From Anaerobacillus alkalidiazotrophicus (GTDB lineage: Bacteria; Bacillota; Bacilli; Bacillales_H; Anaerobacillaceae), in the NCBI RefSeq assembly GCF_001866055.1, contig NZ_MLQS01000030.1, positions 373,500 through 437,499 on the forward strand: a DNA stretch of 64,000 nt, given 5' to 3'. The notes beneath the pieces were generated by a model that searched no databases, had not been told where the DNA came from, and saw nothing but the letters and a program-made list of their open reading frames with translations. Positions 48,745-59,442 of the stretch are shown here, one piece after another. Position numbers and translations under genes: made by a program. How positions within the stretch are numbered: position 1 is the stretch's first letter; every line of letters begins with the position of its first letter.

Positions 48745-50427
48745 ATGAATTGGGCAGGCATAGCATTGTTGATTCAGTTATTTTTTGGGATTATCATTGG
48801 TCTTTATTTTTGGAACCTGTTGAAAAGCCAAAGGACACAACGGGTGTCAGTTGATAAAGAATCAAAAAAAGAACTTGAGCAATTAAGAAGAATGAGATCA
48901 ATAAAATTAAGTGAGCCTCTGTCAGAAAAAGTGAGGCCGAAAAATTTTGATGAAATAGTTGGGCAAGAAGATGGTATTCGCTCTTTACGTGCTGCTCTAT
49001 GTGGACCGAATCCACAACACATTATTGTATATGGTCCACCGGGTGTTGGAAAAACAGCGGCTGCTAGATTGGTTCTTGAAGAAGCTAAGAAAAATCCAGC
49101 TTCACCGTTTAGAGCTTCAAGTGTTTTTATTGAATTAGACGGTACAACAGCTCGTTTTGACGAAAGAGGAATAGCTGATCCATTAATAGGCTCAGTACAT
49201 GATCCTATTTATCAAGGTGCAGGTGCTATGGGGCAAGCTGGAATTCCACAGCCGAAACACGGTGCGGTTACGAAAGCGCATGGTGGAGTCTTATTTATTG
49301 ATGAAGTTGGAGAACTTCATTCAATTCAGTTTAACAAATTGTTGAAAGTCCTTGAAGATCGAAAAGTATTTTTAGAAAGTGCATACTATAGTGAGGAGAA
49401 TACACAAATTCCGCAGCATATTCACGATATCTTTAAGAATGGATTGCCGGCAGATTTTCGATTAATTGGGGCAACAACACGAACGCCAAATGAAATACCA
49501 CCTGCTATACGCTCTCGCTGTTTGGAAGTCTATTTTAGAGCGTTAACCCCTGCTGAAATCATTAAAGTTGCTCAAAAAGCTGTAGATAAAATCAACTTTG
49601 AGTTAGAAGAAGGAGTGTTAGAATTAATTTCAAAGTATGCAACAAACGGAAGAGAGGCAGTGAATATTGTTCAAATATCTTCTGGAGTTGCGACGTCAGA
49701 AAATAGAGAATTTATAAAAGTTTCTGATGTAGAGTGGGTAATTCATTCTAGCCAACGATCTCCACGTCCAGAAAAGAATATCCATAAAGAACCAACCGTT
49801 GGCTTGGTAAATGGTCTTGCTGTTTATGGACCAAATTCTGGGTCAATTATTGAAATTGAAGTTACTGCGTATGAAAATAAAGGAAAAGGAAGAATAAATA
49901 TAACAGGGATAGCTGAGGAAGAAAGCACTGGTGACAGAGTACGTTCAATTCGACGAAAAAGTATGGCCAAAGGCTCTATTGAGAATGTGGCTACAGTACT
50001 TAGGAAAATGGGAGTTCCTACAGATGATTATGATATCCATGTCAATTTTCCAGGGGGGACACCTATTGATGGCCCTTCAGCAGGAATTTCAATGGCTACA
50101 GCCATTTATTCAGCTATTCATAATATCAAAATTGACAATGAATTAGCTATGACTGGTGAATTAAGTATTCACGGATCTGTTAAACCTATAGGTGGTGTAG
50201 TAGCTAAAGTAGAAGCTGCTAAGCAGGCGGGTGCGAAACGTGTATTAATTCCGATTGAAAATTACCAAGCAATTTTTAAAGAACAAAAGGGCATTGAAGT
50301 AATTTGTGTGTCTACTCTACAAGAAGTTTTTGACCTCGCTTTTGTTATCGAAGAAAGTTTAAAAGAAGAAGATGTCATTCCTGCTAGTATAATTAATCAG
50401 GATACTAGTCCTTCTGCGCTTGTTTAA
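48745..50427 (+). CDS. lonB: ATP-dependent protease LonB
   Basis: A Lon-type protease associated with sporulation; in B. subtilis it is made in the forespore. The N-terminus is a membrane anchor (about residues 4-25, ALLIQLFFGIIIGLYFW). The AAA+ domain has Walker A GPPGVGKT at 97-104 and Walker B GGVLFIDEVGEL. The Lon protease domain carries the Ser-Lys dyad S445 (DGPSAGIS) and K488 (GGVVAKVEAA). 560 aa. ATG follows TAGGAGGG. I could not find a convincing forespore promoter upstream. Confidence 0.94.
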   Translation: MNWAGIALLIQLFFGIIIGLYFWNLLKSQRTQRVSVDKESKKELEQLRRMRSIKLSEPLSEKVRPKNFDEIVGQEDGIRSLRAALCGPNPQHIIVYGPPGVGKTAAARLVLEEAKKNPASPFRASSVFIELDGTTARFDERGIADPLIGSVHDPIYQGAGAMGQAGIPQPKHGAVTKAHGGVLFIDEVGELHSIQFNKLLKVLEDRKVFLESAYYSEENTQIPQHIHDIFKNGLPADFRLIGATTRTPNEIPPAIRSRCLEVYFRALTPAEIIKVAQKAVDKINFELEEGVLELISKYATNGREAVNIVQISSGVATSENREFIKVSDVEWVIHSSQRSPRPEKNIHKEPTVGLVNGLAVYGPNSGSIIEIEVTAYENKGKGRINITGIAEEESTGDRVRSIRRKSMAKGSIENVATVLRKMGVPTDDYDIHVNFPGGTPIDGPSAGISMATAIYSAIHNIKIDNELAMTGELSIHGSVKPIGGVVAKVEAAKQAGAKRVLIPIENYQAIFKEQKGIEVICVSTLQEVFDLAFVIEESLKEEDVIPASIINQDTSPSALV

Positions 50428-50887
50428 TAATGGTTGGGGCTTCTTAAACACATGAGGCCCCTATCAATAGTGATATTTTATGTTATTGTTCTATACCTTT
50501 GAAGAACATTATAAGTAGTAAATATTTGCCTAAAGAATTAACTATAGAATAAATCCCTTAAATTAAGATGGTTGATTGCTCATACGTTTAAGCTTATTTG
50601 GTAGCTATTTTCATTAAGGTAAAACGCCAAAACCGATAGTTATGTTTTTGTCTAAGTAATACACCTAATTTCATTGTAATATTAGACAAACTAGGAACGA
50701 TAAGATAAAATTGTACAAGATTAAGTTTTTTCATTTCCTTCTAAATTTTACTAAATAAATGTAAAACTTTTTCTTATGTAAAGTGGATTTAAATGCTCTT
50801 ATAAAATTTAATAAAAAGGATTTATATTAGAGTAAGTGGAAGTTATAAGTTTCATGATAAGCATCCTCTCCATAAAAATAGAAGAAG
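50428..50887. other. Intergenic region between lonB and lonA
   Basis: A weak GGGGC...GCCCC hairpin without T-run occurs at about 50437-50462. The only promoter-like match is annotated at 50683. No CIRCE-type heat-shock inverted repeat, gene or repeat element was seen. Confidence 0.4.
50683..50711 (+). promoter_or_regulatory. Candidate promoter of lonA
   Basis: TAGACA (50683-50688), 17-base spacer, TAAAAT (50706-50711). Pattern match only, about 200 bases before the start codon. Confidence 0.35.
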
Positions 50888-50908
50888 TTGTACGGAGGTG
50901 TATACATA

Positions 50909-53233
50909 ATGGCTGAAGAGAATAAAATTGTTATCCCACTTTTACCTCTTAGAGGAATACTTGTTTATCCAACAATGGTACTTCATCTTGATGTCGGTCG
51001 CAATAAGTCTGTTCAGGCTTTAGAGCATGTTATGGTAAATGACCATAATATACTTTTAGCTACACAAAGAGAAATTTCAATTGATGAACCAACAGAAAAA
51101 GAGATTTACACTATTGGAACACTTGCTAAGGTTAAGCAAATGTTAAAATTACCAAACGGCACTATTCGAGTTCTCGTTGAAGGATTGCAAAGAGCTAAAG
51201 TTGAAAAGTTTTTAGAAAACGAAGAGTATTTCGAAGTGGAAATGACACTTGTTGAAGATGAGATTTTAGGTGATGCTGAGGAACAAGCACTGATGCGTAA
51301 TGTCTTACTTCAATTTGATCAATATATCAAGTTATCTAAAAAAATCTCAGCAGAAACGCATGCTTCGGTTGCAGATATTTTAGAACCAGGACATTTAGCA
51401 GATGTAGTTGCTTCACATTTGCCTTTAAAAATTGTTCAAAAACAAGAGATATTAGAAACTTTTTCTGTTAAAGACCGTTTAAATAAGCTAATTGAAATAT
51501 TAAACAATGAAAAAGAAGTTTTAGGATTAGAAAAGAAAATTGGTCAACGTGTGAAAAAGTCAATGGAGCGCACACAGAAAGAGTATTATCTGCGTGAACA
51601 AATGAAAGCAATTCAAAAAGAACTTGGTGATAAAGAAGGAAAAGAAGGCGAAATAGAAAGCTTTAAAGAGCGAATTAAAGAAGCTAACATGCCTGAAGTA
51701 ATTGAGGAAAAAGCCTATAAAGAACTTGAACGCTACGAAAAAATGCCAGCTACTTCTGCGGAAAGCTCTGTCATTCGCAACTATTTGGAATGGTTACTTA
51801 ATCTACCTTGGCATGAAGAAACAACTGATGTATTAGATATTAAACGTACAGAATCAATCTTAAATGAAGATCATTATGGCCTTGAAAAAGTAAAGGAACG
51901 TGTACTTGAGTATTTAGCTGTACAACAATTAACTCAACAACTTAAAGGGCCAATTCTTTGTTTAGCTGGACCACCAGGAGTTGGGAAAACATCACTTGCT
52001 AGATCAATTGCAAGATCCTTAGATCGTAATTTTGTTCGAATTTCATTAGGTGGAGTTCGTGATGAAGCTGAAATCCGTGGCCATCGTCGTACTTACGTTG
52101 GTGCAATGCCTGGCCGTGTAATTCAAGGTATGAAAAAAGCCGGAACGATAAATCCTGTATTTTTACTTGATGAAATTGATAAGATGGCTCATGACTTCCG
52201 TGGAGACCCAGCTTCGGCTCTATTAGAGGTATTAGACCCTGAACAAAATAATACGTTTAGTGATCATTTTATTGAAGAGTCGTATGATTTATCAAAAGTG
52301 ATGTTTATTACTACTGCTAATAACGTGGGTACGATACCTGGTCCTTTATTAGACCGAATGGAAATTATCCATATACCTGGCTACACTGAAGTTGAAAAGC
52401 TTCATATCGCGAAAGATTATCTGTTACCAAAGCAAATGAAAGAGCATGGACTAGATAAAGGGAAATTACAAGTCAAGGACGAAGGAATAGTAAAGGTTGT
52501 TCGTTACTATACTCGTGAAGCTGGAGTACGTAATCTTGAGAGACAAATGGCAACGCTTTGTCGTAAAGCTGCTAAAATTATAGTCTCAGGTGAAAAGAAA
52601 AAAGTTATAGTCACAAATAATACGATTGAACAAATGCTTGGAAAGCCGAAATACCGATATGGATTAGCTGAAGAAGAAGATCAAGTAGGTGCAGCAACTG
52701 GACTTGCTTATACATCAGCAGGTGGTGACACATTGTCCATTGAAGTGTCTATTGCCCCTGGGAAAGGTAAGTTAACTTTAACTGGTAAATTAGGGGATGT
52801 CATGAAAGAATCAGCCCAAGCAGCCTTTTCGTACATTCGCTCACGTTCAGTGGAGTTAAATATTGATCCTACATTCCATGAAACAAATGATATTCACATT
52901 CACGTACCTGAAGGAGCGACACCTAAAGATGGTCCATCGGCAGGAATAACTATGGCGACGGCTCTTATTTCAGCTTTAACAGGTAAAGCAGTACGGAAGG
53001 AAGTTGGCATGACTGGTGAAATAACGTTAAGAGGTCGGGTCCTACCGATAGGTGGTTTAAAGGAAAAATCAATGAGTGCCCACCGAGCTGGATTAAAGAT
53101 CATCATTCTCCCTAAGGATAATGAGAAAGATATAGATGATATTCCAGAGAGTGTTCGAAATGATTTAACGTTTATTTCTGTGTCACATTTAGATGAAGTT
53201 TTAAAGCATGCATTAGTGGGAGAGAAAAAATGA
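50909..53233 (+). CDS. lonA: Endopeptidase La (LonA)
   Basis: The ATP-dependent cytoplasmic protease degrading misfolded and regulatory proteins. N-terminal LAN domain ([14 protein letters not shown]), coiled region, AAA+ module with Walker A GPPGVGKT at 354-361 and [10 protein letters not shown], and the protease domain with catalytic S677 (DGPSAGIT) and K720 (GGLKEKS). From ATG 50909, which follows GGAGGTG (50894-50900), the protein is 774 aa, the B. subtilis length; the TTG at 50888 lies before that site. The stop overlaps ysxC by four bases. Confidence 0.97.
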   Translation: MAEENKIVIPLLPLRGILVYPTMVLHLDVGRNKSVQALEHVMVNDHNILLATQREISIDEPTEKEIYTIGTLAKVKQMLKLPNGTIRVLVEGLQRAKVEKFLENEEYFEVEMTLVEDEILGDAEEQALMRNVLLQFDQYIKLSKKISAETHASVADILEPGHLADVVASHLPLKIVQKQEILETFSVKDRLNKLIEILNNEKEVLGLEKKIGQRVKKSMERTQKEYYLREQMKAIQKELGDKEGKEGEIESFKERIKEANMPEVIEEKAYKELERYEKMPATSAESSVIRNYLEWLLNLPWHEETTDVLDIKRTESILNEDHYGLEKVKERVLEYLAVQQLTQQLKGPILCLAGPPGVGKTSLARSIARSLDRNFVRISLGGVRDEAEIRGHRRTYVGAMPGRVIQGMKKAGTINPVFLLDEIDKMAHDFRGDPASALLEVLDPEQNNTFSDHFIEESYDLSKVMFITTANNVGTIPGPLLDRMEIIHIPGYTEVEKLHIAKDYLLPKQMKEHGLDKGKLQVKDEGIVKVVRYYTREAGVRNLERQMATLCRKAAKIIVSGEKKKVIVTNNTIEQMLGKPKYRYGLAEEEDQVGAATGLAYTSAGGDTLSIEVSIAPGKGKLTLTGKLGDVMKESAQAAFSYIRSRSVELNIDPTFHETNDIHIHVPEGATPKDGPSAGITMATALISALTGKAVRKEVGMTGEITLRGRVLPIGGLKEKSMSAHRAGLKIIILPKDNEKDIDDIPESVRNDLTFISVSHLDEVLKHALVGEKK

Positions 53234-53817
53234 AAGTCACACAATCAGAAATAGTTATAAGTGCAGTAAAACCTGAGCAATATCCTGATACTGGTTTACC
53301 AGAGGTTGCTTTAGCAGGACGATCTAATGTAGGAAAATCATCATTTATAAATAAAATGATTAATCGAAAAAATTTAGCAAGAACCTCTCAGAAGCCTGGG
53401 AAAACACAAACGTTAAATTTTTATATTATTAATGAAGTGATGTATTTTGTAGATGTACCAGGCTATGGTTTTGCAAAAGTATCAAAATCAGAACGTGAAG
53501 CCTGGGGAAGAATGATTGAGACCTATATAACAAATCGCGAAACATTAAAAGCGGTGATTCAACTCATAGATATTCGCCATGATCCAACTAAGGATGACGT
53601 AGCAATGTATGAGTGGTTAAAGCACTACGACATTCCTGTAATTATCATTGCTACTAAAGCAGATAAAATCCCAAAAGGTAAATGGCAAAAACATGAGAAG
53701 GCAATTAAAGAAAAGTTAAATAAAGCTCCAAGCGATCCAATTGTTGTCTTTTCTTCAGAAACTGGTTATGGAAAAGATAAAGCATGGAAAACGATTGAAG
53801 AATTTTTAGAGTCCTAA
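53230..53817 (+). CDS. ysxC: Ribosome biogenesis GTPase YsxC/EngB
   Basis: An essential TRAFAC-class GTPase needed for assembly of the 50S subunit. G motifs are complete: GRSNVGKSS (G1), [11 protein letters not shown] (G2 region), DVPGYG (G3), TKADK (G4) and SSETG (G5). 195 aa, same as B. subtilis. Its start overlaps the lonA stop (ATGA), so the two are translationally coupled. Confidence 0.96.
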   Translation: MKVTQSEIVISAVKPEQYPDTGLPEVALAGRSNVGKSSFINKMINRKNLARTSQKPGKTQTLNFYIINEVMYFVDVPGYGFAKVSKSEREAWGRMIETYITNRETLKAVIQLIDIRHDPTKDDVAMYEWLKHYDIPVIIIATKADKIPKGKWQKHEKAIKEKLNKAPSDPIVVFSSETGYGKDKAWKTIEEFLES

Positions 53818-53845
53818 AGCAAGTGCTTTAGGACCTTTTCTATTT
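53811..53845. terminator. Bidirectional terminator after ysxC
   Basis: A perfect 10-bp stem, GTCCTAAAGC (53811-53820) with GCTTTAGGAC (53825-53834), then TTTTCTATTTT. It begins inside the last codons of ysxC and lies at the 3' end of the convergent lipoprotein gene. Confidence 0.85.
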
Positions 53846-54694
53846 TAAAAGAAAATTATTAGATTCAGTTAGCCAAATGTTGGTTATTTTTTTATCTTCA
53901 TCAAATACTTCAAAAGATAGTAAATAAGGCCCTGCTTCATACGAATAAAAATAACTATTTTCCATTTCAGAGTATGATTTGCCTGTAGGTTCCCCTAATT
54001 TTTCAATAACTTCTGAAATTTGTACGTTAATTCGTAGCCCGGGCATATTCATTGCAACTACATTTGAATCTTCATCGAAAAGATAGGCTATATCATTATA
54101 GTAATAATAAGTACCGCCTAAATACCAATCAGTCATTGAGGGCTCACCAACCTTTAAAATAACCTCATTTTTACTTGATCCAATGATTATAGGAGAAGTA
54201 ACCATTCTTCCCGTTTGAGCTTCTGTAATAAATGAACTAGTCACATCCAAATCATGATAACTCAAATAAAACTTGTTGTTTTCATGCCAAATATCAGAAT
54301 AGAATTGTCCTAATTGTAAATCGACTTCATCAGTAAACTTTACCTTGTCTAGAATAATTATTTCGTCTTCATTTTCTACCCAAGTATAAAAACTTATGCC
54401 ATTGATATGGTTATCTTGTTTCTCGGTTATAATTGTTTGAAATATACCTTCTTTTATTTCTTTACGAAGGTCATTTTGAGTAAAATAATCATTATTTGAG
54501 GTGGTGATGAGGTTCTCATCGGTATCAGGAGAAATAGTCAATAATGTTGCTACTAGTTCATTTTTACTAGAAGAGCTAATATAGGTGTTTAGGTTTTTGG
54601 AGTATTCAACTTCTAAATGGTGTAAATTAGCTTCTTGATTAGTACCACACGCAACTAAAAATATCCAACACATGACGAATAAAATTTGTTTCAT
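53840..54694 (-). CDS. Putative lipoprotein, DUF4309-like
   Basis: A 284-residue protein with a lipoprotein signal (MKQILFVMCWIFLVACG; lipobox cysteine C16), therefore expected on the outer face of the membrane. The second half has two similar units, each with a GS/S..EVI..(V/L)GEP motif followed by aromatic-rich strands (IIIGSSKNEVILKVGEP then YLGGTYYYYNDIAYLF, and INVQISEVIEKLGEP then YFYSYEAGPYLLSFEV). That pattern resembles DUF4309 lipoproteins such as YjgB; the match is from memory and not certain. Function unknown. AAAGGAG precedes the ATG. It is on the opposite strand and takes the place of ysxD of B. subtilis. Confidence 0.65.
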   Translation of the reverse strand: MKQILFVMCWIFLVACGTNQEANLHHLEVEYSKNLNTYISSSSKNELVATLLTISPDTDENLITTSNNDYFTQNDLRKEIKEGIFQTIITEKQDNHINGISFYTWVENEDEIIILDKVKFTDEVDLQLGQFYSDIWHENNKFYLSYHDLDVTSSFITEAQTGRMVTSPIIIGSSKNEVILKVGEPSMTDWYLGGTYYYYNDIAYLFDEDSNVVAMNMPGLRINVQISEVIEKLGEPTGKSYSEMENSYFYSYEAGPYLLSFEVFDEDKKITNIWLTESNNFLLK

Positions 54695-55120
54695 AGCAAG
54701 TCTCCTTTTAAATCAATAAAAATAAGTACTTACTAGCTTGTTTCGATACATATTGTAGAAAACCCTATAAAAAATATATGAAAAATTGCGACTATTTATT
54801 AGGAAAAACTACATAGTTTAAAGGAAAGATAAAGAATTTTAGAGGAATATACCTTTTTATGTAATCCAAGCGAAAGGTTTATTGAGTTAAATGTTGAAAA
54901 GTGGCCCAGAATGTAGAAATAGCGTTTACGAAAATATCATAAACACTAAGTCTATTATTATGGGATAAATTTCTTACCTACATACTAGGTATTTGACCCT
55001 CAAATATGGTAAAAAAATCGAACGAATAAAAAATACGTATTTGTGAACAATCCGTCACAATTACTAGCCTTTTTAATAGTTGGAAGCTATGTGTGTTCAC
55101 TTTCTGTTCACAAACTTATT
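54695..55120. other. Intergenic region between the lipoprotein gene and the hemA promoter
   Basis: Divergent spacer. It is AT-rich with GTTCACAAACTT-like and CATACTAGGTAT stretches, but I see no gene, repeat copy or confident operator. The hemA promoter follows at 55121. Confidence 0.4.
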
Positions 55121-55148
55121 TTGTACTAGTTTAGCAACGTGTTATAAT
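55121..55148 (+). promoter_or_regulatory. Sigma-A promoter of hemA
   Basis: TTGTAC (55121-55126), 16-base spacer, perfect TATAAT (55143-55148) with a TGT extension, 70 bases before hemA. Confidence 0.75.
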
Positions 55149-55217
55149 ATATTCTAGCAAATGGTTTTTATATGCACGTGTAAGGGAATTAGAAACCAAC
55201 TCAGGGGGTGAAAAAAC

Positions 55218-56582
55218 GTGCACATCCTAGTTACTAGTTTAAATTACAAATCAACGCCTGTAGAAATTCGCGAAAAGTTTACGTTTCAAAATGAGGAGCG
55301 TACTTGCGCTATTAAAAGGCTTATAAATACAAAGAGCATCTTAGAGGGTGTAATCGTTTCTACTTGTAATCGGACGGAAGTCTATGCAGTTGTCGATCAG
55401 GTACACACTGGTAGATATTATATTAAATCATTTTTATCTGAGTGGTTCGAACTTCCTATGGACGATTTTGTAGATTATTTAGATATATATCAAGATGATC
55501 GTGCTATTGAACATTTATTACGAGTGACTTGTGGATTAAATTCAATGGTTGTAGGAGAAACTCAAATTCTTGGACAAATACGTGAAAGTTTTTTGTTTGC
55601 TCAAGAACTTGAGGCAACTGGTACGGTTTTTAATCATCTTTTTAAGCAAGCTATCACATTGGCTAAGCGAGCTCACTCTGAAACTTCAATCGGTGAGAAT
55701 GCCGTATCTGTTAGTTATGCTGCTGTTGAATTAGGAAAGAAAATTTTCGGCGATTTTAAAAATAAGCATGTACTTATTTTTGGTGCTGGGAAAATGAGTG
55801 AATTAACTGGGAAACACCTGCATGCTAATGGTGTTGGTAAAGTGACAGTCATAAATAGAACAATGTCTAAAGCGATACAACTTGCGGATAAATTTTTAGG
55901 GGAAGCAAGACCTATAAATGAATTAACAGATGCACTAATAGATGCTGATATCTTAATTAGTTCTACTGGTGCCAAAAACTATGTTGTTACAAAGGATATG
56001 GTATCTTCCATTATTCGAAAGCGTAAAGGACGTCCTTTGTTTATGGTGGACATTGCTGTTCCGCGAGATATTGAACCTAGTTTATGTGAGTTAGAGAGTG
56101 TCTATTTGTATGATATTGATGATCTTGAAGGGATCGTTCAAGCAAATCTAGATGAGCGGAAACGAGAAGCGGAAAAAATCGAAATAATGATTGACTATGA
56201 AATTGCAGAGTTTAAAAATTGGCTTAATACATTAGGAGTTGTTCCTATCATTTCTTCTCTTCGTACAAAAGCTCTTTCTGTCCATGAGGAGACCATGGCT
56301 AGTCTAGAAAGAAAGCTGCCTAATTTATCGGAACGGGAGAAAAAAGTGTTAAGTAAGCATATGAAAAGTATCGTTAATCAGCTTTTACGTGATCCAATTG
56401 TAGCTGCCAAAGAGTTAGCAGCTGAGCCTAATGCAGAAGAATCGTTAGCATTATTTACAAGGATTTTTTCTCTTAAAGATCTAACTGTAGAAGAAAAAGA
56501 AGCCTGTAGTCAGTTAGAAGAGAGTGCTGAAGCAACGCGAGAAGCTATTGTTTATGCCAAAGGTGCTGTAGTACGCTCCTAG
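55218..56582 (+). CDS. hemA: Glutamyl-tRNA reductase
   Basis: Reduces Glu-tRNA to glutamate-1-semialdehyde with NADPH, the first step of tetrapyrrole synthesis. The catalytic C50 lies in VSTCNRTE, followed by [18 protein letters not shown] and [15 protein letters not shown]; the NADPH domain has [15 protein letters not shown] and VINRT; the C-terminal dimerisation helices contain [13 protein letters not shown]. 454 aa. GTG start follows GGGGGTGA. The C-terminal region in B. subtilis mediates haem-dependent turnover, but nothing specific can be read here. Confidence 0.97.
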   Translation: MHILVTSLNYKSTPVEIREKFTFQNEERTCAIKRLINTKSILEGVIVSTCNRTEVYAVVDQVHTGRYYIKSFLSEWFELPMDDFVDYLDIYQDDRAIEHLLRVTCGLNSMVVGETQILGQIRESFLFAQELEATGTVFNHLFKQAITLAKRAHSETSIGENAVSVSYAAVELGKKIFGDFKNKHVLIFGAGKMSELTGKHLHANGVGKVTVINRTMSKAIQLADKFLGEARPINELTDALIDADILISSTGAKNYVVTKDMVSSIIRKRKGRPLFMVDIAVPRDIEPSLCELESVYLYDIDDLEGIVQANLDERKREAEKIEIMIDYEIAEFKNWLNTLGVVPIISSLRTKALSVHEETMASLERKLPNLSEREKKVLSKHMKSIVNQLLRDPIVAAKELAAEPNAEESLALFTRIFSLKDLTVEEKEACSQLEESAEATREAIVYAKGAVVRS

Positions 56583-56595
56583 AGAGGAGTTAAAA

Positions 56596-57420
56596 ATGTT
56601 AAGTATGAATTTTATATATATATTCACTGTGATATTATATTGTTTAAGTGTTATAGGTTATTTTATTGATTTCTTACAGAACAACCAGAAGGTTAATCGA
56701 ATTTCCTTCTGGTTGCTTTCTATTGTCTGGGTACTACAGACAATTTTCTTTGTTTTACGGATGCTCGAATATAATCGACTCCCATTAATGACTTCTTTTG
56801 AAGGATTGTTTTTTTATGCTTGGATTATCGTTAGTGTTTCTTTAGTAATAAATTGGTTTTTCAAAGTGGACTTCTTCGTATTCTTTACTAATATATTCGG
56901 ATTTGCAATTATGGCTTTTAGTGTTTTTATTCCAACTGGTGATATTTCGCCTAACTTACAAGAACTATTAATTGTAGAATTACTTTTTATCCATGTAACA
57001 TTAATATTGCTTGCGTATGGATCATTTACGTTTGCATTTATATTTTCAATTATGTACTACTACCAGCATCAAATGTTAAAGAAGAAAAGATGGTCTAAAA
57101 GATTGTTTCGTTTTGGAGACTTATCCAAATCAGAACATTTAGTCTTTATGTTTACTGTACTAGGATTTCCGTTATTATTGATGGGGGTTTTTTTAGGTTT
57201 AGTATGGGCTGCATTATCATTAGAACAGGTACCTTGGTTTGATGCAAAAATTGTTACCTCCGTACTAGTACTCTTTGTTTATGGATATTACTTGTATCAA
57301 AGAGTAGTAAAAAAAATTAGAGGTTATTCACTTGTTTTATTAAATATTGCTGGATTTTTATTAGTGTTAATTAATTATTTCCTATCAGGTTCACTTTCTA
57401 AGTTCCATCTCTGGTACTAG
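56596..57420 (+). CDS. hemX: HemX membrane protein, cytochrome c assembly family
   Basis: An eight-helix membrane protein that lowers HemA levels in B. subtilis; it belongs to the CcsA/CcmC-like family. Hydrophobic segments fill nearly the whole 274 residues, and family landmarks are SFEGLFFYAWII, HVTLILLAYGSFTFAFIFSIMYYYQHQ and FPLLLMGVFLGLVWA. GAGAGGAG precedes the ATG 13 bases after hemA. A repeat element separates it from hemC. Confidence 0.92.
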   Translation: MLSMNFIYIFTVILYCLSVIGYFIDFLQNNQKVNRISFWLLSIVWVLQTIFFVLRMLEYNRLPLMTSFEGLFFYAWIIVSVSLVINWFFKVDFFVFFTNIFGFAIMAFSVFIPTGDISPNLQELLIVELLFIHVTLILLAYGSFTFAFIFSIMYYYQHQMLKKKRWSKRLFRFGDLSKSEHLVFMFTVLGFPLLLMGVFLGLVWAALSLEQVPWFDAKIVTSVLVLFVYGYYLYQRVVKKIRGYSLVLLNIAGFLLVLINYFLSGSLSKFHLWY

Positions 57421-57455
57421 AAAACGATTTGCTTTGTTCATGTGCCAAAGGTATT

Positions 57456-57589
57456 TAATCAAACTGATTTGAACTTAAGGGTCATAGACCCCCACCTCTA
57501 AGCGTAGCGTAGGTGGGAACTTCCATTCAGGTGAAGTTGAGACTCCATCTGAATTTCCGACGTTCTAGCGAAGCTAGAACGAGTTCTCT
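57456..57589 (+). mobile_element. 134-bp three-hairpin repeat element, copy 2 (family B)
   Basis: Nearly identical to copies at 15792 and 60505; differences include GTGAAGTTGAG for GTGGAGTTGAG and CGACGTTCT for CGATGTTCT. It lies in the 310-base gap between hemX and hemC, inside a gene cluster that is a tight operon in B. subtilis, and on the transcribed strand. No target duplication is visible. Confidence 0.8.
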
Positions 57590-57730
57590 CGGAAGAAGCA
57601 ATTATATAGCTTCTTAAAGAGATAATATATAAAATAAAGAAATGAACAGTTAGAATTATTGGTGTTTCATCTCAAACGAGTTTACAAAATGTAATCTTTT
57701 TCTTAATTGAATTCATACACGGGGGTTTAT

Positions 57731-58663
57731 ATGCGAAAAATTATTGTAGGTTCAAGACAAAGTCAATTAGCATTAACACAAACAAATTGGGTTATTGATC
57801 AGCTAAAAAAATTAGGGGCTCCATTTGATTTCGAAGTAAAAAAGATTGTTACAAAAGGGGATCAAATATTAAATGTAACTTTATCTAAAGTGGGTGGTAA
57901 AGGTTTATTTGTTAAAGAAATTGAGCAAGCAATGCTTAATAAAGAAATAGATATGGCAGTTCATAGTATGAAAGATATGCCAGCGATCCTACAGGAAGGA
58001 CTTACAATTGGTAGTGTACCAAAACGTGTTGATCCACGTGATGCATGGATTTCCAATAATGGCAAAGGCCTAATGGAAATTGAAGCAGGTTCTGTTGTAG
58101 GTACGAGTAGTTTAAGACGTTCCGCTCAAGTTTTAGCGAAACGTCCTGATTTGGAAGTTAAATGGATTCGAGGGAATATAGATTCTAGATTACGTAAGTG
58201 TAGAGAAGGAGAATACGATGCGATTATTCTAGCTGCCGCAGGTTTGGCGCGTATGGGATGGAGTGCTGATGTTGTAACTGAGTATATCTCTACGGAACTA
58301 TGTTTACCAGCTGTTGGTCAAGGAGCATTAGGTATCGAGTGTCGTGCAGACGATGTTGAACTTAAAGAGCTTTTAAATAAATTTACTGATGAAAACACAA
58401 ATCGCTGTGTTATGGCAGAACGAGCATTTCTTCATAAAATCGAAGGTGGATGTCAAGTGCCAATCGCAGGCTACGCTGAACTAAATGAAAACGATGAAAT
58501 TGTCTTAGTTGGTCTTGTAGGTTCACCAGATGGAAAAGTAATTTTACATGAAAGAATGGTAGGTAAAGACGCACAAAGTTTAGGTGAACAGTTAGCTGTG
58601 AAACTACTTGATAAAGGCGCAAAAGAAATATTAGACGAAGTTATAAAAGAGCTAGAAAAGTAA
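57731..58663 (+). CDS. hemC: Porphobilinogen deaminase (hydroxymethylbilane synthase)
   Basis: Polymerises four porphobilinogens into hydroxymethylbilane. The start [18 protein letters not shown], the AVHSMKDMP and [10 protein letters not shown] blocks and the dipyrromethane-cofactor cysteine C241 in [10 protein letters not shown] are present. ATG at 57731 (310 aa) follows CGGGGG and fits known N-termini; the TTG at 57707 would add eight non-conserved residues. hemD shares a base with its stop. Confidence 0.95.
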   Translation: MRKIIVGSRQSQLALTQTNWVIDQLKKLGAPFDFEVKKIVTKGDQILNVTLSKVGGKGLFVKEIEQAMLNKEIDMAVHSMKDMPAILQEGLTIGSVPKRVDPRDAWISNNGKGLMEIEAGSVVGTSSLRRSAQVLAKRPDLEVKWIRGNIDSRLRKCREGEYDAIILAAAGLARMGWSADVVTEYISTELCLPAVGQGALGIECRADDVELKELLNKFTDENTNRCVMAERAFLHKIEGGCQVPIAGYAELNENDEIVLVGLVGSPDGKVILHERMVGKDAQSLGEQLAVKLLDKGAKEILDEVIKELEK

Positions 58664-59442
58664 TGGAACTTAAAGGAAAGAGAATATTAGTGACGAGGGC
58701 AAAGGCGCAAGCTTCTGCTCTCTCATTACAAATAGAGAAATATGGTGGAATTCCAGTTGAAATGCCGTTAATAACGTGCAAAGCAGTAAAAGATAAGACT
58801 ATTATCCACAAAGAATTACGCCTTTTACATACATATCAGTGGTTAATATTTACAAGTAAAAATGGGGTTGATTTCTTTTTTGATGAATTGAATTTAGTAA
58901 ACGGTAGTCCGAATATACCGCCTACATGTAAAATTGCAGTGGTAGGGAAAAAGACAGAGAATGCTTTAGCACCATACGGTTTAAAAGCTGATCTAATTCC
59001 GGAATTATATGTTGCTGAAAGTTTGGTTGATTGTCTGCTTAATGTTTTAATTGAAGGGGAACGGGTACTAATTCCTCGCGGAAACTTAGCAAGGGATATC
59101 TTACCGAAACGTTTACGTGAGAATGAAATAAAAGTAACGGAGCTTGATGTTTATGAAACTGTTATTGATACAAATTCGAAAGATGAGTTGTATAGAGCGA
59201 TAAAAAATCAAGAAATTGATGTAGTTACTTTTACTAGTTCATCGACAGTTGAAAATTTTATTCAACTTCTTGAAGGTTCTGATTGGCGAAATTATTTAGG
59301 TAACTTAATTTTTGCTTCTATTGGACCGATTACAACAAAAACGATGAAAAAACATCACGTACCTGTCCATACAGAACCAAGTGAATATACTATCAATGGC
59401 ATGCTTATTAGTGTGATGGACAAGCTAAAGGAGGAAAAATAA
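58663..59442 (+). CDS. hemD: Uroporphyrinogen-III synthase
   Basis: Cyclises hydroxymethylbilane with inversion of ring D. The family is poorly conserved, but ILVTRAKAQASALSLQIEKYGG, WLIFTSKNGVDFFF, LIPRGNLARDILPKRL, DVVTFTSSSTVENF and the IGPITTKTMKKHHV end are typical. 259 aa. Start overlaps hemC by one base; hemB begins at the next base after its stop. Confidence 0.94.
   Translation: MELKGKRILVTRAKAQASALSLQIEKYGGIPVEMPLITCKAVKDKTIIHKELRLLHTYQWLIFTSKNGVDFFFDELNLVNGSPNIPPTCKIAVVGKKTENALAPYGLKADLIPELYVAESLVDCLLNVLIEGERVLIPRGNLARDILPKRLRENEIKVTELDVYETVIDTNSKDELYRAIKNQEIDVVTFTSSSTVENFIQLLEGSDWRNYLGNLIFASIGPITTKTMKKHHVPVHTEPSEYTINGMLISVMDKLKEEK

Noticed and set aside
48745..53233. Two lon genes in a row as an unusual duplication
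   Set aside because: lonB-lonA is the normal arrangement in Bacillus; the proteins differ in domains and role.
55140..55160. Possible PerR box overlapping the hemA -10 region
   Set aside because: Only the left half (TTATAAT) fits; the right half is too divergent, and TTATAAT is explained by the promoter itself.
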